From contig NZ_SRRT01000003.1 in assembly GCF_004784475.1 (NCBI RefSeq), positions 620,001-684,000 of the forward strand: a stretch of DNA of 64,000 bases, written 5' to 3'. Each line of letters opens with the position of its first letter. The stretch's first letter is position 1. This document shows positions 44,741 through 53,075 of the stretch, piece after piece. This DNA comes from Streptomyces bauhiniae (GTDB lineage Bacteria; Actinomycetota; Actinomycetes; Streptomycetales; Streptomycetaceae). The translations under genes and the position numbers were made by a program. The notes beneath the pieces are model-generated. The model worked only from the letters and a program-made list of their open reading frames with translations, made no database searches and was not told the DNA's origin.

Positions 44741-45367
44741 ATGCGCAGGATCGGCGACACCGCCATAGCCGCCGTCACGGTGGTCGCGCTCGGTACCGGT
44801 GTCTGGCTGCTCGGTACCAGTACCGGTACCGGTACTCCCCCGCAGCCGTCCGCCGCCGAGGGCCGCCCCGATCCTGGTGGTGAACGCGGCGGCGCCCCTC
44901 CCCTGATGGCGTCCCCGCCCACCCGTATCCGCATCCCCGCGATCCGGGTGAACGCTCCCCTGATGGGCCTCGCCCTGACCTCCTCGGGCAGCCTGGACGT
45001 CCCTCCCCCCGCCGAGAAGAACCTCGCCGGCTGGTACGAGGCCGGCACCACCCCCGGCGACACCGGCACCGCCGTCGTCGCCGGCCACGTCGACAACACC
45101 CAGGGCCCCGCCGTCTTCTACGACCTCGGCGCCCTCAAGCGCGGCACCACGATCGAGGTCGACCGCGAGGACGCGACGACGGCGGTCTTCACGGTGGACG
45201 CGGTGGAGGTGTACTCGGCGAAGAACTTCCCCGACGAGAAGGTCTACGGCGCCTCGTCCCGCCCCGAACTCCGGGTGATCACCTGCGGGGGCGGGTACTC
45301 CAAGTCGACGGGGTATCAGGGGAATGTGGTGGTGTTCGCGCACCTGACGGGCGCGCACGGCACCTGA
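44741..45367 (+). CDS. Class F sortase
   Basis: A 208-residue membrane-anchored transpeptidase. An N-terminal helix is followed by a Gly/Thr repeat (GTSTGTGTP) encoded by GGTACC-type units, then the sortase barrel: RIRIPAIRVNAPLMGL, AVVAGHVDN with the catalytic His, and LRVITCGGGYS with the catalytic Cys. No arginine follows the cysteine: the strand reads TGYQGNVVVFAHL, where other sortases have Arg. Either this subgroup uses another residue or activity is altered. ATG 44741 has GAAGGGG six bases upstream. The likely substrate is the preceding surface protein. Confidence 0.85.
   Translation: MRRIGDTAIAAVTVVALGTGVWLLGTSTGTGTPPQPSAAEGRPDPGGERGGAPPLMASPPTRIRIPAIRVNAPLMGLALTSSGSLDVPPPAEKNLAGWYEAGTTPGDTGTAVVAGHVDNTQGPAVFYDLGALKRGTTIEVDREDATTAVFTVDAVEVYSAKNFPDEKVYGASSRPELRVITCGGGYSKSTGYQGNVVVFAHLTGAHGT
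44792..44836 (+). repeat. GGTACC-type simple repeat in the sortase gene
   Basis: CGGTACCGGT, then CGGTACCAGTACCGGTACCGG within 45 bases, encoding GTG and GTSTGTGT in the linker between membrane helix and catalytic domain. Confidence 0.7.
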
Positions 45368-45380
45368 CGGCCCGCGCCGG

Positions 45381-46214
45381 TCAGTCGATGCCGGAGCGCT
45401 CCACTCCCGTCACGATCCACCGCTGGAAGACCAGGAAGACCACGAGCAGCGGCAGGATCGACACGGCCGCCGCGACGAACAGTTCGTGCAGCCGGATCAC
45501 CTGGGCGGTGGTGAAGGACGACAGGGCCACCTGGACCGTCCAGGCGCTCTGGTCCTGGCCGATGACCAGCGGCCACAGGAACGAGTTCCAGGCGCCGAGG
45601 AACACGATGGTGCCGACGGCGGCGAACACCGGCCGGGCGTTCGGTACCACGATCAGCCAGTACGTACGCCAGTATCCGAGCCCGTCGACCTGCGCCGCGT
45701 CCTCCAGCTCCCTGGGGAACCCGAGGAAGTACTGGCGGAAGACGAAGCAGGCGAACGCCGAGAACAGGGTCGGCACGATGAGGCCGCGCAGGGTGGAAAT
45801 CCAGCCGAGCGAGGACACCAGCACGAAGCTGGGCACGAAGGTGACGGCGGCCGGGATCAGCAGGGTGCCGAGGATGCCGTAGAAGACCTTGTCCGCGTGC
45901 CGGTAGGGGATGCGGGCGAGGCCGTAGCCCGCGAGGGAGGCGAGCAGGAGGGTGCCGAGGGTGGTGGCGACGGCGATCAGCGCGGAGTTGAGCAGGGAGC
46001 GGGCGAAGGGGACGGAGGTGTCCGCGAACAGCTCGTGGACGTTGTCCCAGCGCAGCTCGTGCGGGAAGAAGGTCCACTCGGGCGAGGTGATGTCCCGCTC
46101 GGTGGACAGGCCGTTGCGGAGCAGCAGGTAGAAGGGGATCAGGAAGAGCAGCGCGAGCGCGATCAGCACGGCGAGCCTGAGGGCGCGGCCGGCCCGTACG
46201 AGGGCGTCATCCAT
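45381..46214 (-). CDS. Sugar ABC importer permease (MalG type)
   Basis: A 277-residue membrane protein with six helices. The EAA loop that docks the ATPase reads ELEDAAQVDGLGYWRTYWLIVVPNARP. Family features fit the CUT1 carbohydrate class. Its ATG overlaps the upstream permease stop by eight bases. As in other Streptomyces sugar operons there is no ATPase gene; the shared MsiK ATPase probably energises the importer. Confidence 0.9.
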   Translation of the reverse strand: MDDALVRAGRALRLAVLIALALLFLIPFYLLLRNGLSTERDITSPEWTFFPHELRWDNVHELFADTSVPFARSLLNSALIAVATTLGTLLLASLAGYGLARIPYRHADKVFYGILGTLLIPAAVTFVPSFVLVSSLGWISTLRGLIVPTLFSAFACFVFRQYFLGFPRELEDAAQVDGLGYWRTYWLIVVPNARPVFAAVGTIVFLGAWNSFLWPLVIGQDQSAWTVQVALSSFTTAQVIRLHELFVAAAVSILPLLVVFLVFQRWIVTGVERSGID

Positions 46215-47109
46215 CGGCGTCGGTCCTCCCGAGCTTCAGCCAGCGCGCCTGGGCGACGGTCACCACGGCGATGACCAGCGCGAGGATCACGGCACCGGCG
46301 CTGCCGAGTCCCAGGTTCTGCCCCTGGCCGAGGGCGGTGTAGTAGAGGTAGACGAGCGGGGGCCGGGCGTAGGGCGGGTAGCCGCGGGCGTCGGAGAGCA
46401 GGTTGTAGAACTCGTCGAACGCCTGGAAGGCGTTGACGACGAGCAGCAGCACCACCGCGACGGAGGTGGCGCGCAGTTGGGGCAGGGTGATGTGGCGCAG
46501 TACGGTCCAGCCCGGCCGGGCGCCGTCCACGGCGGCGGCCTCGTACAGCGCCGGGTCGATGCGCTGGAGCCCGGCGAGGAAGAGGATCATGTAGAAGCCG
46601 GCCTGGAGCCAGAGCCGTACCGTGATGAGGACCAGCCAGTACCAGGGTGGGTCGGGGGTGGCGAGCCAGGCGACGGAGTCGGCGCCGAACCAGCCGAGGA
46701 CGGTGTTGGCGAGCCCGAACCGCACCCCGCTGAAGATCGACATCTTCCAGACCAGGGCCGCGACGACATAACTGCACGCGGCCGGCAGGAAGAACACCGA
46801 CCGGAAGAAGGCGCGTGCCCAGTGGACCCGGTTGACCATCAGGGCGAGGGTCAGGGAGACCACGTAGGTGGTGGGCACGATGAACGCGGTGAAGACGAGG
46901 AAGGTCTTGAGACTGTCCCGGAAGGCGTCGTCCCGCAGCATCGCGGTGTAGTTGTCGAGGCCGACGAAGTGCGTGGGCGTGACGGTGTTGTGCGCGTCGA
47001 AGAAGCTGAGGCCGACGCTCCACAGCAGCGGGACGTAGGTGAACAGGGCGAGTCCGGCGGCGAAGGGGCCGACGAAAACCCAGAACCACAGCGCTGACCG
47101 GTGCTTCAC
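46207..47109 (-). CDS. Sugar ABC importer permease (MalF type)
   Basis: A 300-residue partner permease. The EAA loop reads IDPALYEAAAVDGARPGWTVLRHITLPQLRA. WFWVFVGPFAAGLALFTYVPLLWSVGLSFFDA at the N-terminus is the usual first helix. The GTG at 47109 lies in the stop of the binding-protein gene (four-base overlap). The order binding protein, MalF-type, MalG-type is standard for CUT1 importers. Confidence 0.9.
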   Translation of the reverse strand: MKHRSALWFWVFVGPFAAGLALFTYVPLLWSVGLSFFDAHNTVTPTHFVGLDNYTAMLRDDAFRDSLKTFLVFTAFIVPTTYVVSLTLALMVNRVHWARAFFRSVFFLPAACSYVVAALVWKMSIFSGVRFGLANTVLGWFGADSVAWLATPDPPWYWLVLITVRLWLQAGFYMILFLAGLQRIDPALYEAAAVDGARPGWTVLRHITLPQLRATSVAVVLLLVVNAFQAFDEFYNLLSDARGYPPYARPPLVYLYYTALGQGQNLGLGSAGAVILALVIAVVTVAQARWLKLGRTDADG

Positions 47110-48350
47110 CGCTTCTTCTTCACCCGGTCGAGTTCGGCGCTCACCTTCCGTACAACGGCCCGCACTTCGCTCTCCGGATTGGCGCCGCCCTTGATGATCC
47201 GGACCAGGGCGTCCTGGTAGGCCGTCTGGTTCGCGGGGGTCCACAACAGGGGCTGGGCGTGGCCGTGTTCGGTGGTGAAGCGGACGGCGTCGGCGGCAGG
47301 GCCGGACCGCAGCTTGGCCGCCTTGCGGGCGAGGGAGATGCGGGCCGGTATGTGGAAGCCGTAGGAGAGGGCGAACTCCTCCTGGTAGTCGGTGCGTTCG
47401 ACCCACAGCCACTTCACGTACTCCTTGGCGGCCGCCCGGTGCCGGCTGCGCGCGCTGACGGCGGAGCCGTACGCGCCGACGGGGACGGCGGGGGCGCCGT
47501 GCGGGCCGTCCTTGGGGAAGGGCAACACCCCGAAGTCGTCGCCGAGTTCCTTGCTGATCTGGGGCAGCGCCCAGAGGCCGGACCACTGCATGGCGGTGAG
47601 TCCCTGGAGGAAGGCGGCGGGGTCCGACCAGTCGGTGGGGGCGCCGAGGAGGAGGGACTTGTCGGCGTACAGGTGGTGGAGTTTGCCGAGGGTGCGGGCG
47701 GCGGCGGGGTCGTCGAAGCCGACCTTGCCGTCGTCGGTGACGAGTTGAAGTCCGGCTGCGTTGAGGGGGGTTCCGGAGAGGACGCCCGCGCCGCCGTCGT
47801 TGCCGAGGAAGAGGCCCTTGACCTTGGCGGTGGTGAGCCGCTTGGCGGCGTCGATGAGGGCGTCCAGGGTGGTGGGCGGCTCGACACCGGCGGCCTTCAG
47901 CAGGCTCTTGCGGTAGTAGAGCATCTGCATGTCGATGACCTGCGGGATGCCCCAGATCTTGCCGTCGTACGTCTTGGGGGTGAGCACGGCGGGGTTGAAG
48001 TCGTCCTTCACCCCTTCGAGCAGGTCGGTGAGATCGACGACCTGGCCGCCCTGGATCTGGTCGAGCGATGGACTCCCCTCGAAGACGTCCGGCCCGGAGT
48101 CGGTGAGCAGCGCGGCGGCGGTCTGCCGGTCGTAGTCCCCGGGCCGCCACTGCACACTGACGTCGGCCTTGTCGTACCCCGCGGCATACCGCTTGACGGC
48201 CTGCTCGGTACCGGCCTCCCCGTACTGGTGGTACCACTGCGCCAGCCTGGTACCACCCTTGCTGTCCCCGCGCCCGGTGTTGCCCCCGCAGGCGGCCAGC
48301 AACCCGACGCCCGCCCCCGCACCCAACAGTCCCCTACGACTGACCGCCAT
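47106..48350 (-). CDS. Sugar ABC importer solute-binding lipoprotein
   Basis: A 414-residue exported binding protein. SRRGLLGAGAGVGLLAAC combines a twin-arginine signal with a lipobox (LLAAC), so it is folded before export and lipid-anchored. The mature domain follows the SBP_bac_1 pattern (LAQWYHQYGEAGTEQAVKRYAAGY, WGIPQVIDMQMLYYRKSLL, GLTAMQWSGLWALPQ). The sugar is unknown. No regulator is adjacent; the gene is divergent from the Rpn-like nuclease gene. Confidence 0.9.
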   Translation of the reverse strand: MAVSRRGLLGAGAGVGLLAACGGNTGRGDSKGGTRLAQWYHQYGEAGTEQAVKRYAAGYDKADVSVQWRPGDYDRQTAAALLTDSGPDVFEGSPSLDQIQGGQVVDLTDLLEGVKDDFNPAVLTPKTYDGKIWGIPQVIDMQMLYYRKSLLKAAGVEPPTTLDALIDAAKRLTTAKVKGLFLGNDGGAGVLSGTPLNAAGLQLVTDDGKVGFDDPAAARTLGKLHHLYADKSLLLGAPTDWSDPAAFLQGLTAMQWSGLWALPQISKELGDDFGVLPFPKDGPHGAPAVPVGAYGSAVSARSRHRAAAKEYVKWLWVERTDYQEEFALSYGFHIPARISLARKAAKLRSGPAADAVRFTTEHGHAQPLLWTPANQTAYQDALVRIIKGGANPESEVRAVVRKVSAELDRVKKKR

Positions 48351-48500
48351 CTGAGCACCTCCTCGCTTCCGTCATCGATGCCCGGCCCGGCGATCAACGA
48401 TGCGGGACGAGTACGAAGAGGGTGTTGCGACGGTGTGTCACCCCTGGGGGCGACCTTCCGTGCGGTGGCTCGTTGTGCCTGTCGTACGAAAGGAGAGCTG

Positions 48501-49409
48501 ATGGTCGGCTCGTCGCACGAGGCGCTGCACCGCATCTTCCAGAAGGACCCGGCCCTGCTGACCCGGGCGTTGCAGCGGGTGCTGCACGTACCGTTCCCGG
48601 AGCCCCGCGAAATCGCCGCGCTGAACGTGGATCTCACCGAGATCGAGCCGGTGGAGCGCCGCGTGGACACGCTGTTGCGCGCGGAGACGGATGAGGGCAC
48701 GTACCTGCTGGTGGTCGAGTCCCAGGGCAAGGTGGACGACCGCAAGCGGGGCAGTTGGCCGTACTACCTGTCGTACCTGTACGAGAAGTACCGCTGCGAG
48801 CCCGTGCTGATCGTCATCACCCAGAACAGCGCGACCGCCCGCTGGGCCGCTCAGCCCATCCGCCTCGGCTTCCCCGGCTGGCACTCGCTGACCGTCCGGC
48901 CGTTGGTGCTGGGCCCCGACAACGTCCCGGTGATCACGGACGAGCATCAGGCGGAACGGGACGTACCCCTCGCGGTGCTTTCCGCCATGACACACGGACG
49001 CGGACCGCGAGCCGCGCCCATACTGGAATCACTCGCCACCGCCCTGAAGACCATCGACCCGGACAGCGCCGCGGTCTTCGTACAGTTCGTCGACTCATGC
49101 CTGGCCGATCCCCAGGCGAAGCAGATGTGGAGGGACCTGATGACCGCGATCCAGTACTTCTGGCGCCATCCGCTGGCGGAGCAGGTACGGGAGGAGGGGC
49201 GGGAGCAGGGCTTGGCGGAGGGCCGCGAGCAGGGCCGGGCCCAGGCCAAGGCGGAGATGGTGCTGCGCGTGCTGGAGTGGCGGGGGATTCCCGTACCAGA
49301 GCACGTCTCCGAGCGCGTGATCGCTTGCGACGACCCGAACCAACTCGAACTCTGGGCGCAGCGGGCCGTACGCGCGACCTACGCCGAAGACCTGTTCACC
49401 GAGGAGTGA
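48501..49409 (+). CDS. Rpn-like PD-(D/E)xK nuclease family protein
   Basis: A 302-residue protein. RRVDTLLRAETDEGTYLLVVESQGKVDD (residues 53-80) matches the nuclease core of the Rpn/PDDEXK transposase-like family: Asp at 56, then Glu-x-Gln-x-Lys at 73-77. The C-terminal part has a charged coiled-coil-like run (EEGREQGLAEGREQGRAQ) common in this family. E. coli RpnA-type proteins promote RecA-independent recombination and are toxic when overproduced; Streptomyces carries many copies of unknown role. AAAGGAGAG precedes the ATG by six bases. It marks the left edge of an accessory region. Confidence 0.72.
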   Translation: MVGSSHEALHRIFQKDPALLTRALQRVLHVPFPEPREIAALNVDLTEIEPVERRVDTLLRAETDEGTYLLVVESQGKVDDRKRGSWPYYLSYLYEKYRCEPVLIVITQNSATARWAAQPIRLGFPGWHSLTVRPLVLGPDNVPVITDEHQAERDVPLAVLSAMTHGRGPRAAPILESLATALKTIDPDSAAVFVQFVDSCLADPQAKQMWRDLMTAIQYFWRHPLAEQVREEGREQGLAEGREQGRAQAKAEMVLRVLEWRGIPVPEHVSERVIACDDPNQLELWAQRAVRATYAEDLFTEE

Positions 49410-49504
49410 CCTGACAGGTCCGTCCCGGACTGCACGGCGGGGCGGCCCGTGGCTTTGGCCAAATGGGACCGCCCCCTCTGCGTACTTCGGGGTACGGGGT
49501 GGGA

Positions 49505-49750
49505 ATGACCGATGGACATCCGCGTGAGCGTGGAACGCAGACCGGCTGGAGAGGCCGCGCGTGGCTGCGCTACCTGGTGATCTTCTGTGTATCCGCGCCT
49601 TTCTACGGGTTGGGCGCCGTGGTGTCTCACGCGTGGGTGCACACGCCGTGGGAGTCCGCTGTGGCGATGGCCGTCGTACTGGCGGTGTTCGTACCGGTCG
49701 CCGTCCTGTGGTCCACCAGTCGAACCCGAAGCGGTGGAGGGGACCGATGA
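49505..49750 (+). CDS. Small two-helix membrane protein
   Basis: An 81-residue protein with two hydrophobic helices (LRYLVIFCVSAPFYGLGAVVSHAWV and SAVAMAVVLAVFVPVAVLW). No family recognised. Its end overlaps, by a few bases on the other strand, the broken end of a radical SAM gene, so the present 3' end may have been shaped by that deletion. Confidence 0.55.
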   Translation: MTDGHPRERGTQTGWRGRAWLRYLVIFCVSAPFYGLGAVVSHAWVHTPWESAVAMAVVLAVFVPVAVLWSTSRTRSGGGDR

Positions 49751-50252
49751 CCTCGAGGCGGTGGAGCCGGGAGCCGTTGGTGAGGATCTGGATCAGCATC
49801 CCGGAGCGGTGAGCGAACGTGTACGCATCCGCGAAGTCACGGTCGATCAGCGACTCACCGCCGGTGAACTGGACCCACAGAAGCCCGACTTCCCACAGCA
49901 GGTGCAAGAGCCGGACCTTGTCCTGCCAGGGCAGTCCCTCGAACTTCCGCTCCGCGGGGCAGCAGCGCTCGCAGTTGAAGTTGCAGCCCTTGTTGATCTC
50001 GTACGTGGCCCGGCCGTAGCCGAGACCGGTACCGGCGCGTACGAGGACGGCGTCACGCATCACCGCGTCCGCCAGGTCCACGCTCCAGGCCGTTCGGGCA
50101 TGGTCGAGGAGCCAGGTCGGCAGAGGGTTGCTGCTCTCGGCGGTCGATGCCAGCTCTTCGTAGAGGGCCCGGGAAATACGCATTCCGCCCTTGGAGCCGG
50201 GGCGGGCGATCAGGAAGGTTCCGTTGTACGGGCTCGCGATCAACTGGCGCAT
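49745..50252 (-). pseudogene. Truncated radical SAM protein gene
   Basis: The N-terminal half of a radical SAM enzyme is intact: ATYEINKGCNFNCERC has the CxxxCxxC iron-sulfur site, and WVQFTGGESLIDRDF and IQILTNGSRLHRLEV are the next conserved strands. Recognisable similarity stops near 49750, where the frame continues into unrelated sequence without a proper end. About the C-terminal half of the barrel is missing, so I call it inactivated. The ATG at 50252 overlaps the preceding small gene by 13 bases, suggesting the two once worked together, for example in peptide modification. Confidence 0.7.
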
Positions 50253-50554
50253 GGGGCCTCCCCCTGCGTGCCCTCCCAGGTGTGCTGCTCGGCATGATCG
50301 GCGAACAGACAGCAGCCCTCCCCGCCGAGCTCCGGGCAGTCCGGGAGTACGACGAGTTCCGCCTCGCTCATCCCGTGCCAGCGGAGCCACAGCGCGGTCC
50401 CGCGCATGCCGTCGTCGCCGAGGAGACCGAAGTGGTCACCGTCATGCGTGGACAGTTGGCACTGCACCGCTCTGTCGACGTGATCACCAGTCAGCTCTTC
50501 CTGGGCTTCCCGCATCAAGTCGAGGGGCACCCTGCGCCAGTGAACGCACCGCAT
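50240..50554 (-). CDS. Small protein of unknown function preceding the truncated radical SAM gene
   Basis: A 104-residue protein when started at the ATG 50554 (MRCVHWRRVPLDLMREAQEEL). GTG at 50557 is an alternative. Noted features are HGMSEAELVVLPDCPELGGEGCCLFADHAEQH with several Cys and His near the C-terminus, and no signal peptide. I do not recognise a family. Overlap with the radical SAM gene implies coupling. The perfect palindrome at 50644-50669 lies just upstream and is a likely operator. Confidence 0.5.
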   Translation of the reverse strand: MRCVHWRRVPLDLMREAQEELTGDHVDRAVQCQLSTHDGDHFGLLGDDGMRGTALWLRWHGMSEAELVVLPDCPELGGEGCCLFADHAEQHTWEGTQGEAPCAS

Positions 50555-50643
50555 CACGACACCGTCCAGAAGGATTTGGCGGAGTAGCAGGCCACCCCGA
50601 ACCGGAACCGTTCCGCCGTGCGGCGGTGCGGTTTGCGCCTCCA

Positions 50644-50669
50644 GACTGGACCGGTGGACCGGTCCAGTC
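50644..50669. promoter_or_regulatory. 26-base perfect inverted repeat, likely GntR operator
   Basis: The arm GACTGGACCGGT (50644-50655) and its exact complement ACCGGTCCAGTC (50658-50669) flank a two-base centre. It sits upstream of the small gene and radical SAM relic. A related but shorter site (CTGGACTGGTCCACCGGT) lies in front of the GntR gene. Confidence 0.7.
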
Positions 50670-50720
50670 AAGGATGAACCTGGACTTGATGAACGGGGAA
50701 GTATGTCCCAGCAGCTCAAG

Positions 50721-50743
50721 GCACTTGATGAAGCATCAAGTGC
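50721..50743. terminator. Hairpin downstream of the GntR gene
   Basis: GCACTTGATG (50721-50730) pairs perfectly with CATCAAGTGC (50734-50743) across three bases, 41 bases past the GntR stop. ACTTGATGAA also recurs at about 50684, so part of the hairpin is duplicated. Confidence 0.6.
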
Positions 50744-50783
50744 TGGTGAGAGTAGGCGGCGGGCTTTCGCTTCAGAGGTTCTT

Positions 50784-51500
50784 CTACATCGCGTAGGTGT
50801 CTACCTGTTCGAAGAGCGAGGCAGGAGTAACACCCTCCTCGCAGACCAGCGGGCGCCCCTCCTGGTCGCGCGCCGTGTGCAGGAGGACCGCGACAGCACT
50901 GCCCTCCTCGACCCCCAGCCGCTCCGCCTCAACCTCAGTGGCGAGCCGCACGGTGATCACGTCGACTCCTTCAGCCGGGAAACGCCCGGTCTGCCGACGG
51001 ACATAGCGAGTCGTGCCCTCGGCGATGGGCGCGGCACCGGACAGCCGGGGTGCCGCCTCCGCGATCTCGGGAGGGAACCACGCCTCCACACAGCTATGGG
51101 GGCTCCCATCGGGGAGTTGGAGAACCCGGACGCGCCGAAGAGCCAGTACGCCGGGCGCCAGCCCCAGCGCTTCTGCAACGCGCGCAGGCGGTTCGGCCCA
51201 GTCGGGCACCCCGACCCGCAGGAAGGGCATCCCACCAAGGATGCGGGTCGACCCGGCCCGACGAGCGCCGGCGGCCCTCGCCACGGGGGTCTCCGTCACC
51301 ACGAAACCGGTCCCCTGCTTGGCCACCACCACGCCGTCGTTGCGGAGCACGTCCACAGCCTTGATGGCGGTGGCCCGCGACACGCCCCACTGCTCTGCCA
51401 GGTCTCGGCCGGACGGGATGGTCTCGCCGGGGGCGAACTCCCCAGCGGCGATGCGGGCCCGGAGCGACTCGGCGATCTCCTCGTACTTCAGAACAGCCAT
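50784..51500 (-). CDS. GntR family regulator with UTRA domain
   Basis: A 238-residue regulator. The N-terminal winged helix is YEEIAESLRARIAAGEFAPGETIPSGRDLAEQWGVSRATAIKAVDVLRNDG (residues 6-55). The UTRA (HutC-type) effector domain follows (LRRVRVLQLPDGSPHSCVEAWFPPEIAE). It is divergent from the methyltransferase gene, with an operator-like site in between, and upstream of the small gene and radical SAM relic with the strong palindrome. The simplest reading is repression of both sides. The ligand is unknown. Confidence 0.88.
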   Translation of the reverse strand: MAVLKYEEIAESLRARIAAGEFAPGETIPSGRDLAEQWGVSRATAIKAVDVLRNDGVVVAKQGTGFVVTETPVARAAGARRAGSTRILGGMPFLRVGVPDWAEPPARVAEALGLAPGVLALRRVRVLQLPDGSPHSCVEAWFPPEIAEAAPRLSGAAPIAEGTTRYVRRQTGRFPAEGVDVITVRLATEVEAERLGVEEGSAVAVLLHTARDQEGRPLVCEEGVTPASLFEQVDTYAM

Positions 51501-51520
51501 GGCTTCCTCTACCTCGCGCG

Positions 51521-51540
51521 CTGGACTGGTCCACCGGTAC
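51521..51540. promoter_or_regulatory. Second GntR operator-like site
   Basis: CTGGACTGGTCCACCGGTAC shares the GGACyGGTCC core and ACCGGT half with the long palindrome at 50644-50669. It lies in the 56-base gap between the divergent GntR and methyltransferase starts, where it could control both. Confidence 0.5.
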
Positions 51541-51556
51541 ACACGATACTGCGAGC

Positions 51557-52378
51557 ATGTCGAAACTCGAATTGGCCCCCTCCGTGATGCGGTTCTACGG
51601 CGAGACGGTGAACGAGGACGACCGCCTGCGCACATCGGCAGACGGACGGATGGAGCTGGCCCGGACCCAAGAGCTTCTCCGACGCTTCCTCCCCCCGGCG
51701 CCGGCACGTGTACTCGACGTGGGTGGGGGCACCGGCGTTCACGCCGAATGGCTGGTGAAAGACGGCTACGACGTGACACTGGTGGACCCGGTCCCCCGCC
51801 ATGTCGAGACCGCGTCAGCCGTGTGCCCGGCGGTCGTAGGAGACGCACGCGACCTGAACGAGCCGGACGACAGTTTCGATATTGTGCAGCTTCTTGGGCC
51901 GCTGTATCACCTACCGAATCCCGAGGACCGGCGCACTGCGCTGGCGGAAGCCCAGCGCGTGGTGAAGCCGGGTGGGGTAGTCGCAGCAGCAGCCATCAAC
52001 CGGTACGCGTCGCTTTTCGAGCACGTGACGTACGCCCACCTCCACAAAGAGCGAATCCGTGACTCCGTCTCAAAGATTCTAGAGACGGCCGTCTATGACG
52101 GCGCGCGAGGGTTCACCCTGTCCTACTTTCACAGGGCTGAGGAACTAGCTTCGGAGCTGGTTACGTCCGGACTGACTGACGTGCAGGTCTTCGGAATTGA
52201 GGGCCCCGCGTGGTCTCTGGTGAAGGTGGCGGAGCAACAGCCGGGCGAAGGACCAACCAATGAGCTGGTTGCGTCTGCCATGGAAGCGGCCCGCATGGCC
52301 GAACCCTACCCAGAGTTGCTTGCCGCCAGTTCGCATCTACTGGCCGTGGGAAGGGCCCCTTCTGGCATCGACCTCTGA
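51557..52378 (+). CDS. Class I SAM-dependent methyltransferase
   Basis: A 273-residue enzyme. VLDVGGGTGVHAEWLVKDGYDVTLVDPVPRHV carries the SAM-binding motif I and the acidic residue of strand 2. DSFDIVQLLGPLYHLPNPEDR and RVVKPGGVVAAAAINRYASLF are later core strands. Substrate unknown; the family methylates small molecules, ubiquinone-like or peptide substrates. Its divergence from the GntR gene suggests control by that regulator. Codon use here is less GC-biased than in the core genome and becomes more AT-rich towards the right. Confidence 0.85.
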   Translation: MSKLELAPSVMRFYGETVNEDDRLRTSADGRMELARTQELLRRFLPPAPARVLDVGGGTGVHAEWLVKDGYDVTLVDPVPRHVETASAVCPAVVGDARDLNEPDDSFDIVQLLGPLYHLPNPEDRRTALAEAQRVVKPGGVVAAAAINRYASLFEHVTYAHLHKERIRDSVSKILETAVYDGARGFTLSYFHRAEELASELVTSGLTDVQVFGIEGPAWSLVKVAEQQPGEGPTNELVASAMEAARMAEPYPELLAASSHLLAVGRAPSGIDL

Positions 52379-52462
52379 TGTCAACGGTGGTGAGCACTTA
52401 CGAAGCAGCCCTTGTCGCGCAGCCCATCTAGCGCTGGCAGCGCGGGCAAACTTTCATCAAGT

Positions 52463-52481
52463 GCCCGCGCATGGCGCGGGC
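52463..52481 (+). terminator. GC-rich hairpin after the methyltransferase gene
   Basis: GCCCGCGC (52463-52470) pairs perfectly with GCGCGGGC (52474-52481) across three bases. It lies 84 bases past the methyltransferase stop and before the low-GC module. Confidence 0.45.
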
Positions 52482-52649
52482 GCACGCCGCCCCTGCGGCT
52501 GGGGCGGCCAGCTCCACGGCTTTAGGCAGCCAATTCGGCACGAGCCCAAAGCCTCCCCACCGACCTACGAGTACTTCAGTTACTTCAGTAACCCGTCGTT
52601 CCGCCGTGTATGATCCCTGGGATCTCAACCACGCGCGACAGGAGGCCCC

Positions 52650-53066
52650 ATGAGCAGCGGTATATCCTCAGACACTGTCAAGCATTTGGAATTTCTGCAA
52701 GCCGTGATTACTCGACTAAACCAAACCGCATTCCTTATTAAGGGTTGGGCGATGACGCTGACTGCCGGAGTCATCGGCCTAGCGGCAAGCCAGGGAGACC
52801 TAAGGATATGTGGCGCCGGCCTCGTACCTGTGTCCTCGTTCTGGCTCCTCGACTCGTACTTCCTTCGGCAGGAGCGAATGTATCGGCGTCTTTATGACGC
52901 TGCCCGCCGACCTGATGGATCGGTCGAGAACTTCTCCATGGACGCAACCCCCTATAAGACACAGGTCCCTTTCAGGGGCGCGGCGTTTTCACCGCTACTG
53001 CTGCTTTTTTACGCGACCTCAGTCGTAACGCTACTGGCCTTGACGATCCTGGCATTTACCCTTTGA
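52650..53066 (+). CDS. Small three-helix membrane protein facing the NTPase-TIR gene
   Basis: A 138-residue protein with three hydrophobic segments: FLIKGWAMTLTAGVIGLA, ICGAGLVPVSSFWLLDSYFL, and SPLLLLFYATSVVTLLALTILAFTL. A charged segment with RQERMYRRLYDAARR lies between helices 2 and 3. The N-terminus (VKHLEFLQAVITRLNQTAFLIKGW) resembles small membrane proteins that I recall near TIR-domain genes. It has the build of SLATT-type pore effectors, though I cannot assign the family. GGAGG precedes the ATG. GC content is visibly lower than in the flanks. Its stop lies nine bases from the end of the converging NTPase-TIR gene. Confidence 0.7.
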   Translation: MSSGISSDTVKHLEFLQAVITRLNQTAFLIKGWAMTLTAGVIGLAASQGDLRICGAGLVPVSSFWLLDSYFLRQERMYRRLYDAARRPDGSVENFSMDATPYKTQVPFRGAAFSPLLLLFYATSVVTLLALTILAFTL

Positions 53067-53075
53067 CGACACAGG

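Noticed and set aside
49095..50390. A 431-codon continuous frame taken as one intact radical SAM enzyme
   Set aside because: After about 49750 the translation turns into Arg/Pro/Thr-rich sequence antisense to other genes, with none of the later radical SAM strands.
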